Part shown: piece after piece, positions 6,926 through 16,414 of the stretch
Numbering within the stretch: the stretch's first letter is position 1
How the letters are laid out: each line of letters begins with the position of its first letter
NCBI GenBank assembly: GCA_035528575.1
Contig: DATKYK010000036.1
Location: 62,001-126,000 of the forward strand
Direction: 5' to 3'
Source of the DNA: Dehalococcoidia bacterium
Lineage (GTDB): Bacteria; Chloroflexota; Dehalococcoidia; E44-bin15
Length of the DNA stretch: 64,000 nucleotides
Made by a program: the position numbers and the translations under genes
Notes under the pieces: model-generated
Databases searched by the model: none
What the model was told of the DNA's origin: nothing
What the model saw: the letters and a program-made list of their open reading frames with translations, nothing else

Positions 6926-9283
6926 CTAAAATGTCAGCCCTTCAAGCGGGATCTCTACGATTATGGCTGTACCCTTGCCCAACTCCGATTCGATTTTCAG
7001 TGTGCCACCGAGTAATTGAGCTCGCTCTTGCATACCCATAATACCCAACTTCCCCGCGATGCTGAGGTCGCTTACCTGTGTTTGGGCCAGACCTTTTCCA
7101 TTATCTACGATGATCATCTTTATTTTCCCCGACCCCGACTCCAAGCGGATCACTACTTTTGATGCCTCGGCATGTCGCTTAACGTTGCCCAGAGCCTCTT
7201 GGCCAATACGGAACAGTATCAACTGGACCTCGTGCGGTAAGTCCTGCCTTTGCATGTCTAGCTGAACATCGGCGTCGATGTTGTCTTCTGTAATTAACTT
7301 GTCGGCCATCCATTCCATCGCCGCTACCAAACCCAGGTGATCCAGTATGGCCGGCCGCAACTCCTGAGCGTAGCGCCGCAAGCCGCCCAAGGTCTCCACA
7401 GCTAAATTATATGCCTCATTCAACTTCTCCCGCACTGGCTTAGCTAGCTTGTTCTTGGGCTCGGAGGCTATTGCGTCTAGCTGGTGTGTTAGCAGCAACA
7501 GGGATTGACTGGTATCATCATGCAGGTCTCGAGCGATACGCTTGCGCTCCTCCTCTTGGGCCACCAGAATTTTCTGGAGGTAGAAGTGCATGCCTTCCCG
7601 CATCTTCCTCTCCTCAGTGACATCTCTAGCTATACATTGGACACCCGTCGGCTGCCCGTTTCCGCTTCCAGTGATCAGCCTGATCGCTACCTCGATGATC
7701 GCCTTTGCCCCATCCTTCCTGATTATCTCTAGCTCGAAGCGCTGGCTGGCGGTTTCGCCCTCTATCTGCCTTCTCTGCATCTCCATAGCAATATCGAAGC
7801 TCGCCGGTGTCAAGTATTGCCGGATGTTCATAGTGGCAAGCTCACCGACTGTGTAACCGGTGAGGTCTGACGCCGCCTGATTAGCCTCAAGGATGAAGCC
7901 CTTCAAGTCACGAATAAAGATAGCCTCGCTGGCGCTGTCAAACAGGTCACGGTAACGCCTTTCCGATTCCTTAACCGCTTCTTCTGCCTGCTTGCGCTCG
8001 GTGATGTCCTGTAATGTCTCTATTGCCCCCATAACATTTCCCTTATGGTCTCTAAGTGGCGCTGCGGTAAAAAAAAGCCACCTCCCGCTCGTTCCGAAGT
8101 GAGGAAAGAAATCTTCAGCCTCGTATGCTCCCTCTATAAGAGCCGATTTACTATATTTTACGCCGTAATACCTTGCTATATCTTCATCAGGTACTTTATC
8201 CACTACAATGTCAGCCATGATCGGCCTTTCTTCGAAATAGAAAGGCGACCACTGTCTCTTGGTGCCGACTACTTCACTTGCAGAAATACCGGTGAGATTC
8301 TCACAAGCCCTGTTCCAGTGGGTGATTCTGTGCTCCTGGTCTATTACGAAGGTCGCTACCGAGCTTCCCTCGACTATTTGTGACAGTACATTCTCACTCT
8401 CCTGTAGCATCTTCTCTACCCACTTGCGCTCGGTTATATCTATGGAAATTTTCTGGACAGCTACAGGTTGCTCGCCATCGCTGATTATACTGATCATCGT
8501 CTCGATAATCGCTCCCGTCCCATCCTTTCTGACGAGCCCCAGTTCATAGCACTGGCTGGCGGTTTCGCCCTCTATCTTCCTTTGTTGCTTTTCCATAGCA
8601 ACCTTGAAGCTCTCAGGTATAAGGAGCTGGGAGATGTTCATATTTGTTAACTCATCGACCGTGTATCCAGTGAGGTCCGACGCTGCCTGATTGACCTCGA
8701 AAATATTGCCCTTCAGGTCGCGAATGATTATAGCATTGCTGGCGCTGTTAAAAAGCTCTCGGTAGCGCCTTTCTGACTCCTTGACTGCTTCTTCTGCCTG
8801 CTTGCGCTTGGTGATGTCCCTCAAGACAACGGCGTAACTAGGTTTGCCTTTATAGATGACCTCACGGATGCTAACCTCAATGGGGACCCAACGCCCACCC
8901 GCCACCGGGTGCACGAATTCCCAGAGTCTAGGTGTCTCCCCTCCTTCTGTGATCTCTTTAAAGATTTGTTTTGTCTGTTCTTGGTTCTCAGGTGGAACGA
9001 GTTTCCAGTAATTTGATCCAATTAGCTTCTCAGCGGGTATTCCCAGAATTTCAGACCATCTTTTATTGGCAAACCATATCCGATTGCCACGAACAATCAT
9101 ATATCCTTCCGTCATATGATCGACCAAAGCCCGGTATGTCTCCTCCGACTCCCGTAGCGCCTCCTCCACCTGTTTATGCTTGATCTCCAATGCTTCCAGT
9201 TTAGCAATTCGTTGCCGCAGTGTTACCAATTCATTCATGAGTTGGTCTTTCGTTTCATCCTTGTCCTGTCGAGTGCGGGTCAT
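6926..9283 (-). CDS. Cytosolic four-PAS sensor histidine kinase (NarL/HisKA_3 type)
   Basis: A 785-residue kinase with no membrane segment or signal peptide, so it senses a soluble cue. Order: coiled coil (~10-45), PAS1 (~45-160), PAS2 (~170-290), PAS3 (~295-425), PAS4 (~430-555), HisKA_3 dimerisation/phosphoacceptor domain with RIARDLHDDTSQS (~575-590), and HATPase_c with the N box (FRIGQEALGNVKRHAEA) and G1 box (DNGKGL). PAS2 and PAS4 are near-duplicates, both beginning ESERRYR and containing NQAASDLTGYTV, showing an internal duplication. No Cys or His heme/iron-sulfur signature is obvious in the PAS domains. It follows the response regulator gene (63-bp gap) and is probably co-transcribed; the pair lies divergent to the formate dehydrogenase operon, its likely target. 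Confidence 0.9.
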   Translation of the reverse strand: MTRTRQDKDETKDQLMNELVTLRQRIAKLEALEIKHKQVEEALRESEETYRALVDHMTEGYMIVRGNRIWFANKRWSEILGIPAEKLIGSNYWKLVPPENQEQTKQIFKEITEGGETPRLWEFVHPVAGGRWVPIEVSIREVIYKGKPSYAVVLRDITKRKQAEEAVKESERRYRELFNSASNAIIIRDLKGNIFEVNQAASDLTGYTVDELTNMNISQLLIPESFKVAMEKQQRKIEGETASQCYELGLVRKDGTGAIIETMISIISDGEQPVAVQKISIDITERKWVEKMLQESENVLSQIVEGSSVATFVIDQEHRITHWNRACENLTGISASEVVGTKRQWSPFYFEERPIMADIVVDKVPDEDIARYYGVKYSKSALIEGAYEAEDFFPHFGTSGRWLFFTAAPLRDHKGNVMGAIETLQDITERKQAEEAVKESERRYRDLFDSASEAIFIRDLKGFILEANQAASDLTGYTVGELATMNIRQYLTPASFDIAMEMQRRQIEGETASQRFELEIIRKDGAKAIIEVAIRLITGSGNGQPTGVQCIARDVTEERKMREGMHFYLQKILVAQEEERKRIARDLHDDTSQSLLLLTHQLDAIASEPKNKLAKPVREKLNEAYNLAVETLGGLRRYAQELRPAILDHLGLVAAMEWMADKLITEDNIDADVQLDMQRQDLPHEVQLILFRIGQEALGNVKRHAEASKVVIRLESGSGKIKMIIVDNGKGLAQTQVSDLSIAGKLGIMGMQERAQLLGGTLKIESELGKGTAIIVEIPLEGLTF

Positions 9284-9346
9284 GACTACCCCTTATAGGC
9301 TATTTTTAATAGCGGGCTACTAACGGTTAGCCTCCTTTTTGGATAC

Positions 9347-10012
9347 CTAAGGCAAATCCTCCAAGGTAAGCCAGCCTTCCCTTACCCCTTTAAGTATCGC
9401 CTCAGTACGCGAAGCGACATCCAATTTGTTGAAGATACTGGATAGGTGAGCTTTTACGGTACGGACACTGAGGAAGAGTTCTTTGGCTATATCCTTATTA
9501 CCCATGCCTCTAGCAGCCAATTTTAAGACCTGTAGCTCCCTGTCGCTAAGTTGTTTCTCTGCCCTGTGTTCACTACCCTCTCCCCGCGTCCTTACGCCGT
9601 ATTTTAGGACTTTGGCAATTATAGCAGGATGAAGTACTGACTCACCCGCGCTCACAGTACGAACAGCATCGACTAGCGCCTGGCCACGGGCGCTCTTTAA
9701 CAGGTAACCGGCTGCCCCTGCTTCCAGCAAGCCGATTACATAGCGATCATCATCATAGGCGGTTAGGATCAGCACCGCGGTAGCAGGGCTTATCTCCCTA
9801 ATACGCTTGGTTGCCTCGATTCCGTTAAGCTTTGGCATCACGATGTCCATTATCACTATATCTGGCTTCAACTTTGAACTCAGATTGACTGCCTCTTCTC
9901 CATCACCTGCCTCACCCACTACCTCTATATCTTCGTGACGTTCGAAGGTATTTCGCATTGCCTCTCGCAGCAACGGATGGTCATCGGCGATTACTACCCT
10001 GATCTTTATCAT
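9347..10012 (-). CDS. LuxR/NarL-family response regulator
   Basis: A 221-residue two-domain regulator. The receiver domain has acidic residues D10-D11, phosphoacceptor D56 (VIMDIVMP), the Thr of LILTAYDD and the Lys of LLKSARG. A linker leads to a C-terminal LuxR helix-turn-helix, LSDRELQVLKLAARG followed by NKDIAKELFLSVRTVKAHLS. All phosphorylation residues are intact. The start ATG at 10012 is preferred to TTG 10024 because GAGGACACCG precedes it. Cognate kinase is the adjacent gene (6926-9283). It faces the formate dehydrogenase operon, with a palindromic candidate site in between (10133-10160). Confidence 0.92.
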   Translation of the reverse strand: MIKIRVVIADDHPLLREAMRNTFERHEDIEVVGEAGDGEEAVNLSSKLKPDIVIMDIVMPKLNGIEATKRIREISPATAVLILTAYDDDRYVIGLLEAGAAGYLLKSARGQALVDAVRTVSAGESVLHPAIIAKVLKYGVRTRGEGSEHRAEKQLSDRELQVLKLAARGMGNKDIAKELFLSVRTVKAHLSSIFNKLDVASRTEAILKGVREGWLTLEDLP

Positions 10013-10132
10013 CGGTGTCCTCAAAACGGCTTCTTTAAGAAGGGCCGCTTTGTACTCTTGCCACGGGTTGATTTTACTGCATTGGGGCCTATTGTGGCAA
10101 CAGGACGAATTCTTTTTCTCCCTATCTGCATA

Positions 10133-10160
10133 GTGTACTTTAGTACACCCACCGGTGTAC
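10133..10160. promoter_or_regulatory. Palindromic candidate operator between two-component genes and formate dehydrogenase operon
   Basis: Perfect inverted repeat GTGTACT-TT-AGTACAC at 10133-10148, followed at 10155-10160 by a third GTGTAC half-site. It lies ~120 bases from the response regulator start and ~140 bases before the operon. A LuxR-type regulator commonly binds such short inverted repeats, so the adjacent regulator is the first candidate. This is inference. Confidence 0.45.
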
Positions 10161-10287
10161 CTCTGGCCATACCTAAAATTGGCCCCGAGGCTCTAGATTG
10201 GTGCCCAAAAGGTCGATGACTGGTAACTCAGAAGCTGGTATCGTATACATAGGAATAGGAGGAAAAGATAGAGGAAGGAGAATGAAA

Positions 10288-10686
10288 ATGGTTATGCAAA
10301 GTAAAACTAAACATAGGGCAAGGGTGATCAAGGAGGGAAAAACAAAGGAGGAAAAAGGTGTCAAGGTTGGTGCCCTAACAAGGGAAGTGGCTAAGCTTGT
10401 AGAGCCAGAAGAGGCCCCGAAAGCAAGAGAGTCCATTTCTACAGAGGTTCTCCAGGGGAAAGAGGTGATACTGGCAATACTCGAAAGGGCTGCTGAGGAG
10501 AGTGAGTTCTTAGCACGTTTGGCGGATGATCCAAGCGAGGCTCTGGCAGAGTATTACACCTTAACCTCTGAGGAGAGAGCCGCACTGGCTAGTGGCGATA
10601 TAAAGAAGATCGAGGGTTGGGTCGGCAAGCTGGATAGGCGACTGGCAACCTGGCTCTGGTGCCGGTTGAGCCAGGAAAAGTGGTAG
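10288..10686 (+). CDS. Small protein sharing the C-terminal tail domain of the formate dehydrogenase
   Basis: About 132 residues. The N-terminal half is highly charged and Lys-rich (KTKHRARVIKEGKTKEEKG) and looks disordered. The last ~75 residues match the extra C-terminal tail of the molybdoprotein encoded three genes downstream: both have FxARLAxxPxEAL, then SGDIxKIExWVGKLDxRLxTWL, and both end QEKW. The tail resembles short helical modules of the LTPEERAAL type seen in small accessory proteins, but no function is known to me. Start at ATG 10288 is chosen because GGAG lies 7 bases upstream; ATG 10282 is too close to it and the region before 10282 is probably leader. First gene of the operon; possibly an assembly or docking subunit. 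Confidence 0.7.
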   Translation: MVMQSKTKHRARVIKEGKTKEEKGVKVGALTREVAKLVEPEEAPKARESISTEVLQGKEVILAILERAAEESEFLARLADDPSEALAEYYTLTSEERAALASGDIKKIEGWVGKLDRRLATWLWCRLSQEKW

Positions 10687-10703
10687 ATAATGAGGCGTAA
10701 GAA

Positions 10704-11234
10704 ATGGTGAACACTTCAGCAGTGCAAGATACTCAAGTGCTCGAGCCGGGGCACGAAGCTACTTTTGAGGAGCGATTAAGTGAGATTTTATCCACTTATA
10801 GCGGCAATGGAAGCGAGCTTATTCCGATCCTGCAGAAAGTCCAGCAAGCCTTTGGCTATGTGCCGGAGACAGCTATAAAAGGTATAGCCAAATTCCTTCA
10901 TCTGCCAGAGGTCACTATTTTTGGGGTGGCTACATTTTATGCCCAGTTTAAGCTTGTCCCGACGGGTCGAAACATTGTTAAGGTGTGCCGAGGGACTGCC
11001 TGCTATGTACGCGGTGGTGCCCGCATTCTGCGGGAAGTAGAAAGCCAACTGGGTATAAAGCCTGGCGAAACTACACCAGATCTTGAATACAGTGTGGAGA
11101 CTGTAGCTTGTATCGGTGCCTGCGCACTCTCACCTGCTATGGTAATTAACGGTCATGTTCATGGCCGGCTAACACCACAAAAAGTGAAAGCTATTTTGGA
11201 TAGCAGCAGATCTAATGGCCCAAAGGATGAATAG
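10704..11234 (+). CDS. NuoE-like [2Fe-2S] subunit of NAD-linked formate dehydrogenase
   Basis: A 176-residue thioredoxin-fold ferredoxin of the NuoE/HoxE/FdsG type. N-terminal helical bundle (~20-80: ILSTYSGNGSELIPILQ, QQAFGYVPETAI), then the [2Fe-2S] ligands C95, C100, C136 and C140 (VCRGTACYVRGG and CIGACALSP). It relays electrons between the FMN of the NuoF-like partner and the rest of the complex in the cytosol. It sits 17 bases after the tail-domain gene and 23 before the NuoF-like gene. A second NuoE-like gene is at 40116 in the hydrogenase cluster; the two are clearly different paralogues. Confidence 0.9.
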   Translation: MVNTSAVQDTQVLEPGHEATFEERLSEILSTYSGNGSELIPILQKVQQAFGYVPETAIKGIAKFLHLPEVTIFGVATFYAQFKLVPTGRNIVKVCRGTACYVRGGARILREVESQLGIKPGETTPDLEYSVETVACIGACALSPAMVINGHVHGRLTPQKVKAILDSSRSNGPKDE

Positions 11235-11257
11235 ACTATTTAACAGTTGGAGGAGCT

Positions 11258-13207
11258 GTGATTAACTTTAAGGAGATTCAAGGCAACGCGGTATCGCAGT
11301 GGGATGCCATGCAACGCAGCGAAAAGCCTCGCATCTTGGTAGGTATGGGAACCTGTGGCATAGCAGCAGGTGCGGAAGATGTTATAGGGGCACTCACCGA
11401 AAAACTAGCTGAGTATAATGTTCAAGCAGATGTTACCCATGTTGGCTGTATAGGCCTATGCTTTGCCGAACCACTAATCGAGGTAATTATACCAGGCAAA
11501 CCGAGCGTATTCTATGGTAATCTTACACCCCAGCTTGTATCTGAAATCGTTGAGGACTATTTAATCGCCGGCAATCCACGTGCAGATCTAGCTCTGGGTA
11601 CCCGTGGTGAGGGGGCTTTAGAAGGCATTCCCAAGCTCTTTGACCTACCGGTGCTCAAGCCACAAGTCCGCATCTCCTTACGTAACTGTGGCAATATTAA
11701 CCCAGAAAACATCGATCAGTATATCGCTAATGGTGGCTATCTGGGCTTGGTCAATGCCGTAAAAATGAACCCCGGGGAAGTGATTGAAGAGGTCAAGAAA
11801 TCGGGGCTACGTGGCCGCGGTGGTGCCGGTTTTACCACCGGGGTTAAGTGGCAGTTCTGCCACGATGCGCCAGGTGATATTAAGTATGTAATATGTAACG
11901 CTGATGAAGGTGACCCAGGAGCATTTATGGATCGAGCACTCCTTGAAGGCGATCCACATTCTGTACTGGAAGGAATGCTCATTGGTGCCTATGCCATAGG
12001 TGCTACAGAAGGTTATATTTACATCCGAGCCGAGTATCCGTTGGCGATTAAGAGGCTCGGGGTTGCCATAGAGCAGATGAGGGAATATGGGCTACTGGGC
12101 GATAACATTTTGGGCTCAGGATTCGGCTTCCACCTTAAGATGAAAGAGGGGGCAGGTGCTTTCGTCTGTGGTGAGGAGACGGCACTTATGGCTTCCATCG
12201 AAGGTAGCAGAGGGATGCCCCGCTCCCGGCCCCCTTTCCCTGCCCAGTACGGTTTGTGGGGAAAGCCAACGAATATTAACAATGTGGAGACCTGGAGTAA
12301 TGTCTCAGCCATCCTAGAGAAGGGTGCCAAGTGGTATTCAGGCTATGGTACCGAGAAAAGCAAAGGCACAAAGAATTTCTCTCTGGCGGGTAAAGTCGTC
12401 CGTACAGGGCTCGTAGAGGTTCCGATGGGGATTACCCTGCGCGAGATCGTCTATGACATCGGTGGAGGCATCCCTGAGGGCAAAAGACTCAAGGCGGTTC
12501 AAACTGGCGGCCCATCAGGCGGTTTCATACCAGAGGATTTAATAGACCTTCCGGTTGACTATGAATCGTTAGCGAAGGCAGGTTCGATAATGGGCTCCGG
12601 AGGGATGGTGGTTATAGATGAGGACACCTGCATGGTCGATATGACTAGATTTTTCCTTACCTTCACTCAGGCCGAGTCCTGCGGCAAATGTATACCGTGT
12701 CGTTGGGGAACCAAACAAATACTAGATATTCTGGAGGACATAACAAATGGGAAGGGTAGATCGGGGGATATTGAATTGTTGCAGGAACTAGCTGAATCGG
12801 TTAAGGATGGTTCGCTATGCGGTTTGGGTCAAACAGCACCCAATCCCGTACTTACTAGCATTCGTTATTTCCGGCATGAATACGAGACCCATATAAATGA
12901 GAGACGATGCCCGGCATTGGCCTGTACGGAGTTGATCTCCTTCTATATCAATCCAGATACGTGTCAAGGTTGTGGTATATGTCTCAGGGCGTGTCCGACC
13001 GATGCCATATCCGGTGGTAAACGGATGGTGCACATTATAGATCAGAATGAGTGTATCAGGTGCGGTACTTGCCTCGAGGTTTGCCCGACCCGGTTTAGTG
13101 CTGTGTCGAAGGTTTCCGGCGAGGAAGTAACGGTTCCAAGCGAACCCATCGCGGTTACGGGAACGAAGTCAGCTGTAGGGGCTACCAGTGGATCTTCTGA
13201 TGAATGA
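11258..13207 (+). CDS. NuoF-like NADH/FMN-binding subunit of formate dehydrogenase
   Basis: A 649-residue diaphorase subunit. It begins with a thioredoxin-like ferredoxin domain (~20-110; GTCGIAAGA and GCIGLC, with only one Cys in the first motif). Next come the NADH/FMN domain (~150-420; [13 protein letters not shown] and [13 protein letters not shown]), the SLBB region, the 4Fe-4S ligands ESCGKCIPCRWG (~485), and a C-terminal ferredoxin with two 4Fe-4S sites (CQGCGICLRACP and CIRCGTCLEVCP). It oxidises or reduces NAD(H) and hands electrons to the molybdoprotein. Start is GTG at 11258 with GGAGG four bases before. The tail after the last cluster is Ser/Thr-rich. Its 3' end abuts the next gene, and the two are likely coupled. 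Confidence 0.92.
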   Translation: MINFKEIQGNAVSQWDAMQRSEKPRILVGMGTCGIAAGAEDVIGALTEKLAEYNVQADVTHVGCIGLCFAEPLIEVIIPGKPSVFYGNLTPQLVSEIVEDYLIAGNPRADLALGTRGEGALEGIPKLFDLPVLKPQVRISLRNCGNINPENIDQYIANGGYLGLVNAVKMNPGEVIEEVKKSGLRGRGGAGFTTGVKWQFCHDAPGDIKYVICNADEGDPGAFMDRALLEGDPHSVLEGMLIGAYAIGATEGYIYIRAEYPLAIKRLGVAIEQMREYGLLGDNILGSGFGFHLKMKEGAGAFVCGEETALMASIEGSRGMPRSRPPFPAQYGLWGKPTNINNVETWSNVSAILEKGAKWYSGYGTEKSKGTKNFSLAGKVVRTGLVEVPMGITLREIVYDIGGGIPEGKRLKAVQTGGPSGGFIPEDLIDLPVDYESLAKAGSIMGSGGMVVIDEDTCMVDMTRFFLTFTQAESCGKCIPCRWGTKQILDILEDITNGKGRSGDIELLQELAESVKDGSLCGLGQTAPNPVLTSIRYFRHEYETHINERRCPALACTELISFYINPDTCQGCGICLRACPTDAISGGKRMVHIIDQNECIRCGTCLEVCPTRFSAVSKVSGEEVTVPSEPIAVTGTKSAVGATSGSSDE

Positions 13208-13215
13208 GGTATGCG

Positions 13216-16179
13216 ATGATGGAAAAGAGTACATTAACCAGAACGGAAATCAGAACGGAGAAGATTACATTAAGCGTCGATGGCCAGTATGTAGAAGCCA
13301 GCGCGGGCATGACGGTGTTGGAGGCAGCCCGAAGCGCGGGTATCTACATCCCAACCCTCTGCTATGACCCTGACATGAATCCCTACGGAGCCTGCCGACT
13401 CTGTGTGGTTGAGATCGAGGGTATGCGTGGCTTGCCCACTTCCTGCACAACCCCGGTTACTAACGGAATGGTGGTACATACAGAGACACCCAGGGTAAAC
13501 CAGTCACGCCGCATCACCATGGAACTCATCATGGCCAATCATCATGGTGATTGTCTCACCTGCGCTAAGAACCAGCAGTGCGAGTTACAAAATATCGCAC
13601 GTTATCTGGACATCGATCAGGAGCACTTCGACAAACTGCGAAAGGGGACGCAGGTTCTTCCTATTGACCGTAGTCATCCGGCATTCGAGCGAGACCTCAA
13701 CAAATGTATCCTGTGCGGTAAATGTGTGCGTGCCTGCCACGAGATAGCCGGCGTCGGTGCCATTGGCTTAGCCTTCCGCGGCTACTCGGCGAGAGTGGTA
13801 ACCGCGGGCGATAAGCCGATACTGGAATCGATCTGCGAATCCTGCGGCGAGTGCCTGGCAAGGTGTCCAACCGGGGCCCTGGTTCCCAAGCATGAAAAGC
13901 AGGCCTTGCGTGAAGTTAAAACGATCTGTCCCTATTGCGGGGTTGGCTGTTCGCTGTATTTGGGCATTCGTGGCAATAAAGTCGTTAGCGTACGGGGAGA
14001 TATGGACAGCCCGGTAAACCACGGTGGCCTCTGCGTTAAAGGACGCTTCGGTTTCGACTTCGTGAGTCACCCTGACAGGTTGACCAAGCCCATGATTAGA
14101 AACCAAGGTCGGGGCAAGGACATAAAGGTTAATGGCAATTTCAGGGAGGTCTTCCACGAGGCCAGCTGGGATGAGGCCCTGGAACTGGTGGCGGAGAGGC
14201 TTTCCCAGGTCAAGGAGAAACACGGGCCGGATAGCATCGGGGTGCTTAGTTCTGCCAAGTTCACCAACGAGGAGAACTACTTAGTGCAGAAATTCGCTCG
14301 CGCTGTGCTGGGCACCAACAACGTTGATCACTGCGCCCGTCTCTGTCACGCCTCGACGGTGGTTGGTGCCATAGCCGCCTTCGGTGACGGGGCTATGAGC
14401 AACTCCATTGCTGATTTTGCCAAGTCCGATCTCCTCTTCATAATCGGCTCCAATACGACCGAGTGTCATCCCATTATCGGACGCACCATCCGCCAGGGGG
14501 TAAAGTCACGCGGCACAAAGATAATCGTTGCCGATCCTCGTGCCATTGAGCTTTCCAACCTGGCTACAGTTCACCTGCCCCATAAACCGGGATCGGATGT
14601 GGCCTTACTCAATGCCATGATGAATGTGATTATCTCCGAGGGCCTGCATGACACCACGTTCATTGAGGAGCGTACCGAGGGCTTTGAGGAACTAGCAGAG
14701 ACTGTCAAGGGTTACACTCCTGAGAGGGCCGAGGAGATAACCGGTGTTCCACAGGCTGACATAGTGAAGGCGGCCCGCCTCTTTGCCAGTGCCGAGAGGG
14801 CAGCGATCCTCTATGGCATGGGGATAACCCAGCACACCACGGGCACGGACAATGTCAAGAGCGTAGCCAACCTGTTGATGCTCACCGGCAATATGGGACG
14901 CGAAGGCACGGGGTTCAGTCCATTAAGAGGCCAGAATAATGTCCAGGGAGCGTGTGACATGGGTACCCTCCCCAACGTCTACCCTGGCTATCAGAAGGTA
15001 GATAGTCCCGATGTCAAGCTCAAGTTCGAATCAGCTTGGGGATGTTCCTTGAGCGAGAAGCCTGGGCTGCCAGTTACCGAGATGATGGAGGCTGCTTACC
15101 AGGGGAAAATTAAAGCCATGTATGTGGTGGGTGAAAATCCTCTAATGAGCGAACCTTCTTTGGACCATGCGAGGGAGGCGATGAAAAATCTCGAATTCCT
15201 GGTGGTTCAGGACATATTCCCTACTGATACGGCAGTGATTGCTGATGTCATATTACCCGCTGCCGTTTTTGCTGAAAAGGATGGCACCTTTACCAACACC
15301 GAGAGACGGGTACAGAAGCTGCGGAAAGCGGTTGACCCACCTGGAGATGCCAAGCCGGATTGGGAGATCCTCTCTGAACTGGCGGAGAGGATGGGGTATG
15401 CCTTTGATTACCAGAGTACAGAGAAGATAATGGAGGAGATTGCATCAGTTGCTCCTATATATGGCGGTATCCATCACCATCGGCTGGATGGTTATGGCCT
15501 GCAGTGGCCATGCCGTGACCGGGAACATCCGGGAACCCCTACACTTCACGAGGGCCAATTCACCCGTGGCCGTGGCAAGTTCCATGCCGTCGAATATAAG
15601 CCTCCGGCGGAGTCGATATCTGAAGGCTATCCCCTGATCCTCACTACTGGCAGGGTGCTGGAGCACTGGCATACAGGCAGCATGAGCCGGCGGTCTGAAG
15701 TGCTGGATGAGCTTCATCCCAGTGGCAAGGTTGATATTCATCCGGATGATGCGCTGAAGCTAGGGATTGTGGATGGCGACTCAGTAACCCTAGCCTCGGA
15801 GCGAGGGAAGATCGAGACTGAGGTTCATGTTACGGATAAGACCCCGCCAGGGCTTGCATTCATGGCCTTCCACTGGAGTGAGTCGCCGGCAAATGTCTTG
15901 ACCAGCACCGCCCTGGATCCGGTGGCTAAGATACCCGAGTTTAAGGTCTCAGCGGTCAGGGCAGTGCTTGCGGTGCTGGATAGAGCAACTCAAGACAATG
16001 ACTTTTTTGCTCGGCTTGCAGAAAATCCTGCCGAAGCGCTTAAGGAATACGAGCTAACTCCCGAGGAAAAGGCTGCCATAGTTAGTGGCGACATCCGTAA
16101 AATCGAGTCATGGGTAGGCAAGCTAGACGAGCGGCTACGAACTTGGCTCATCGCTAGGTTGCAGCAAGAAAAGTGGTAA
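13216..16179 (+). CDS. Formate dehydrogenase catalytic subunit, cysteine type, with extra C-terminal tail
   Basis: About 987 residues; oxidises formate to CO2 (or the reverse) at a molybdenum/tungsten bis-pyranopterin site. Order: NuoG-like [2Fe-2S] domain (~15-90; CYDPDMNPYGACRLCVVE), His-Cys 4Fe-4S motif (HHGDCLTCAKNQQC), two 4Fe-4S sites (CILCGKCVRAC, CESCGECLARCP), 4Fe-4S of the MopB domain (CPYCGVGCSL), then MopB and molydop_binding domains. The metal ligand is Cys377 in ARLCHASTV (codon TGT), with the catalytic His next to it, so this is not a selenoprotein. The last ~75 residues are not part of the family and copy the small protein at 10288. Start ATG 13216 follows GAGGT; an alternative is 13204. 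Assigned as NAD-linked soluble FDH because NuoE/NuoF partners precede it; no membrane subunit is present. Confidence 0.88.
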   Translation: MMEKSTLTRTEIRTEKITLSVDGQYVEASAGMTVLEAARSAGIYIPTLCYDPDMNPYGACRLCVVEIEGMRGLPTSCTTPVTNGMVVHTETPRVNQSRRITMELIMANHHGDCLTCAKNQQCELQNIARYLDIDQEHFDKLRKGTQVLPIDRSHPAFERDLNKCILCGKCVRACHEIAGVGAIGLAFRGYSARVVTAGDKPILESICESCGECLARCPTGALVPKHEKQALREVKTICPYCGVGCSLYLGIRGNKVVSVRGDMDSPVNHGGLCVKGRFGFDFVSHPDRLTKPMIRNQGRGKDIKVNGNFREVFHEASWDEALELVAERLSQVKEKHGPDSIGVLSSAKFTNEENYLVQKFARAVLGTNNVDHCARLCHASTVVGAIAAFGDGAMSNSIADFAKSDLLFIIGSNTTECHPIIGRTIRQGVKSRGTKIIVADPRAIELSNLATVHLPHKPGSDVALLNAMMNVIISEGLHDTTFIEERTEGFEELAETVKGYTPERAEEITGVPQADIVKAARLFASAERAAILYGMGITQHTTGTDNVKSVANLLMLTGNMGREGTGFSPLRGQNNVQGACDMGTLPNVYPGYQKVDSPDVKLKFESAWGCSLSEKPGLPVTEMMEAAYQGKIKAMYVVGENPLMSEPSLDHAREAMKNLEFLVVQDIFPTDTAVIADVILPAAVFAEKDGTFTNTERRVQKLRKAVDPPGDAKPDWEILSELAERMGYAFDYQSTEKIMEEIASVAPIYGGIHHHRLDGYGLQWPCRDREHPGTPTLHEGQFTRGRGKFHAVEYKPPAESISEGYPLILTTGRVLEHWHTGSMSRRSEVLDELHPSGKVDIHPDDALKLGIVDGDSVTLASERGKIETEVHVTDKTPPGLAFMAFHWSESPANVLTSTALDPVAKIPEFKVSAVRAVLAVLDRATQDNDFFARLAENPAEALKEYELTPEEKAAIVSGDIRKIESWVGKLDERLRTWLIARLQQEKW

Positions 16180-16367
16180 GGCCAATTCGGGTCGAAGAGG
16201 AAGTCGGCTTGCTCATGGAGCCTTGCCTCGCAGGTTGAGGGCTGGTACTTCCTTACGGAAATCCGCATCATTTCTTTACTACTCCGGCGGCTGCCGGGCC
16301 TTCGGCTCGCATATCAATAAGCCATTACCAATCGCCAGTTCCCTTATTCCCTAATCCCCGGTAGCGG
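16180..16367. other. Formate dehydrogenase operon end and SDR upstream region
   Basis: About 190 bases without a gene. CCGGCGGCTGCCGG near 16292-16305 can fold into a short hairpin but lacks a T-run. From ~16315 the sequence is the parent of the degenerate copy at 6502-6711. Confidence 0.5.
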
Positions 16368-16397
16368 TTGACCTGTAATGCCTCTTTTTGTTAAAAT
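16368..16397 (+). promoter_or_regulatory. Sigma-70-type promoter for the SDR gene
   Basis: TTGACC at 16368-16373, an 18-base spacer and TAAAAT at 16392-16397. Expected start of transcription near 16404, just before the ATG at 16415. The TTGACC is kept in the decayed copy near 6557. Confidence 0.6.
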
Positions 16398-16414
16398 TCT
16401 ACTGCCGTGCCAAG

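Noticed and set aside
13216-16179. Selenocysteine formate dehydrogenase
   Set aside because: The metal-ligand codon at 14344 is TGT (Cys), not TGA.
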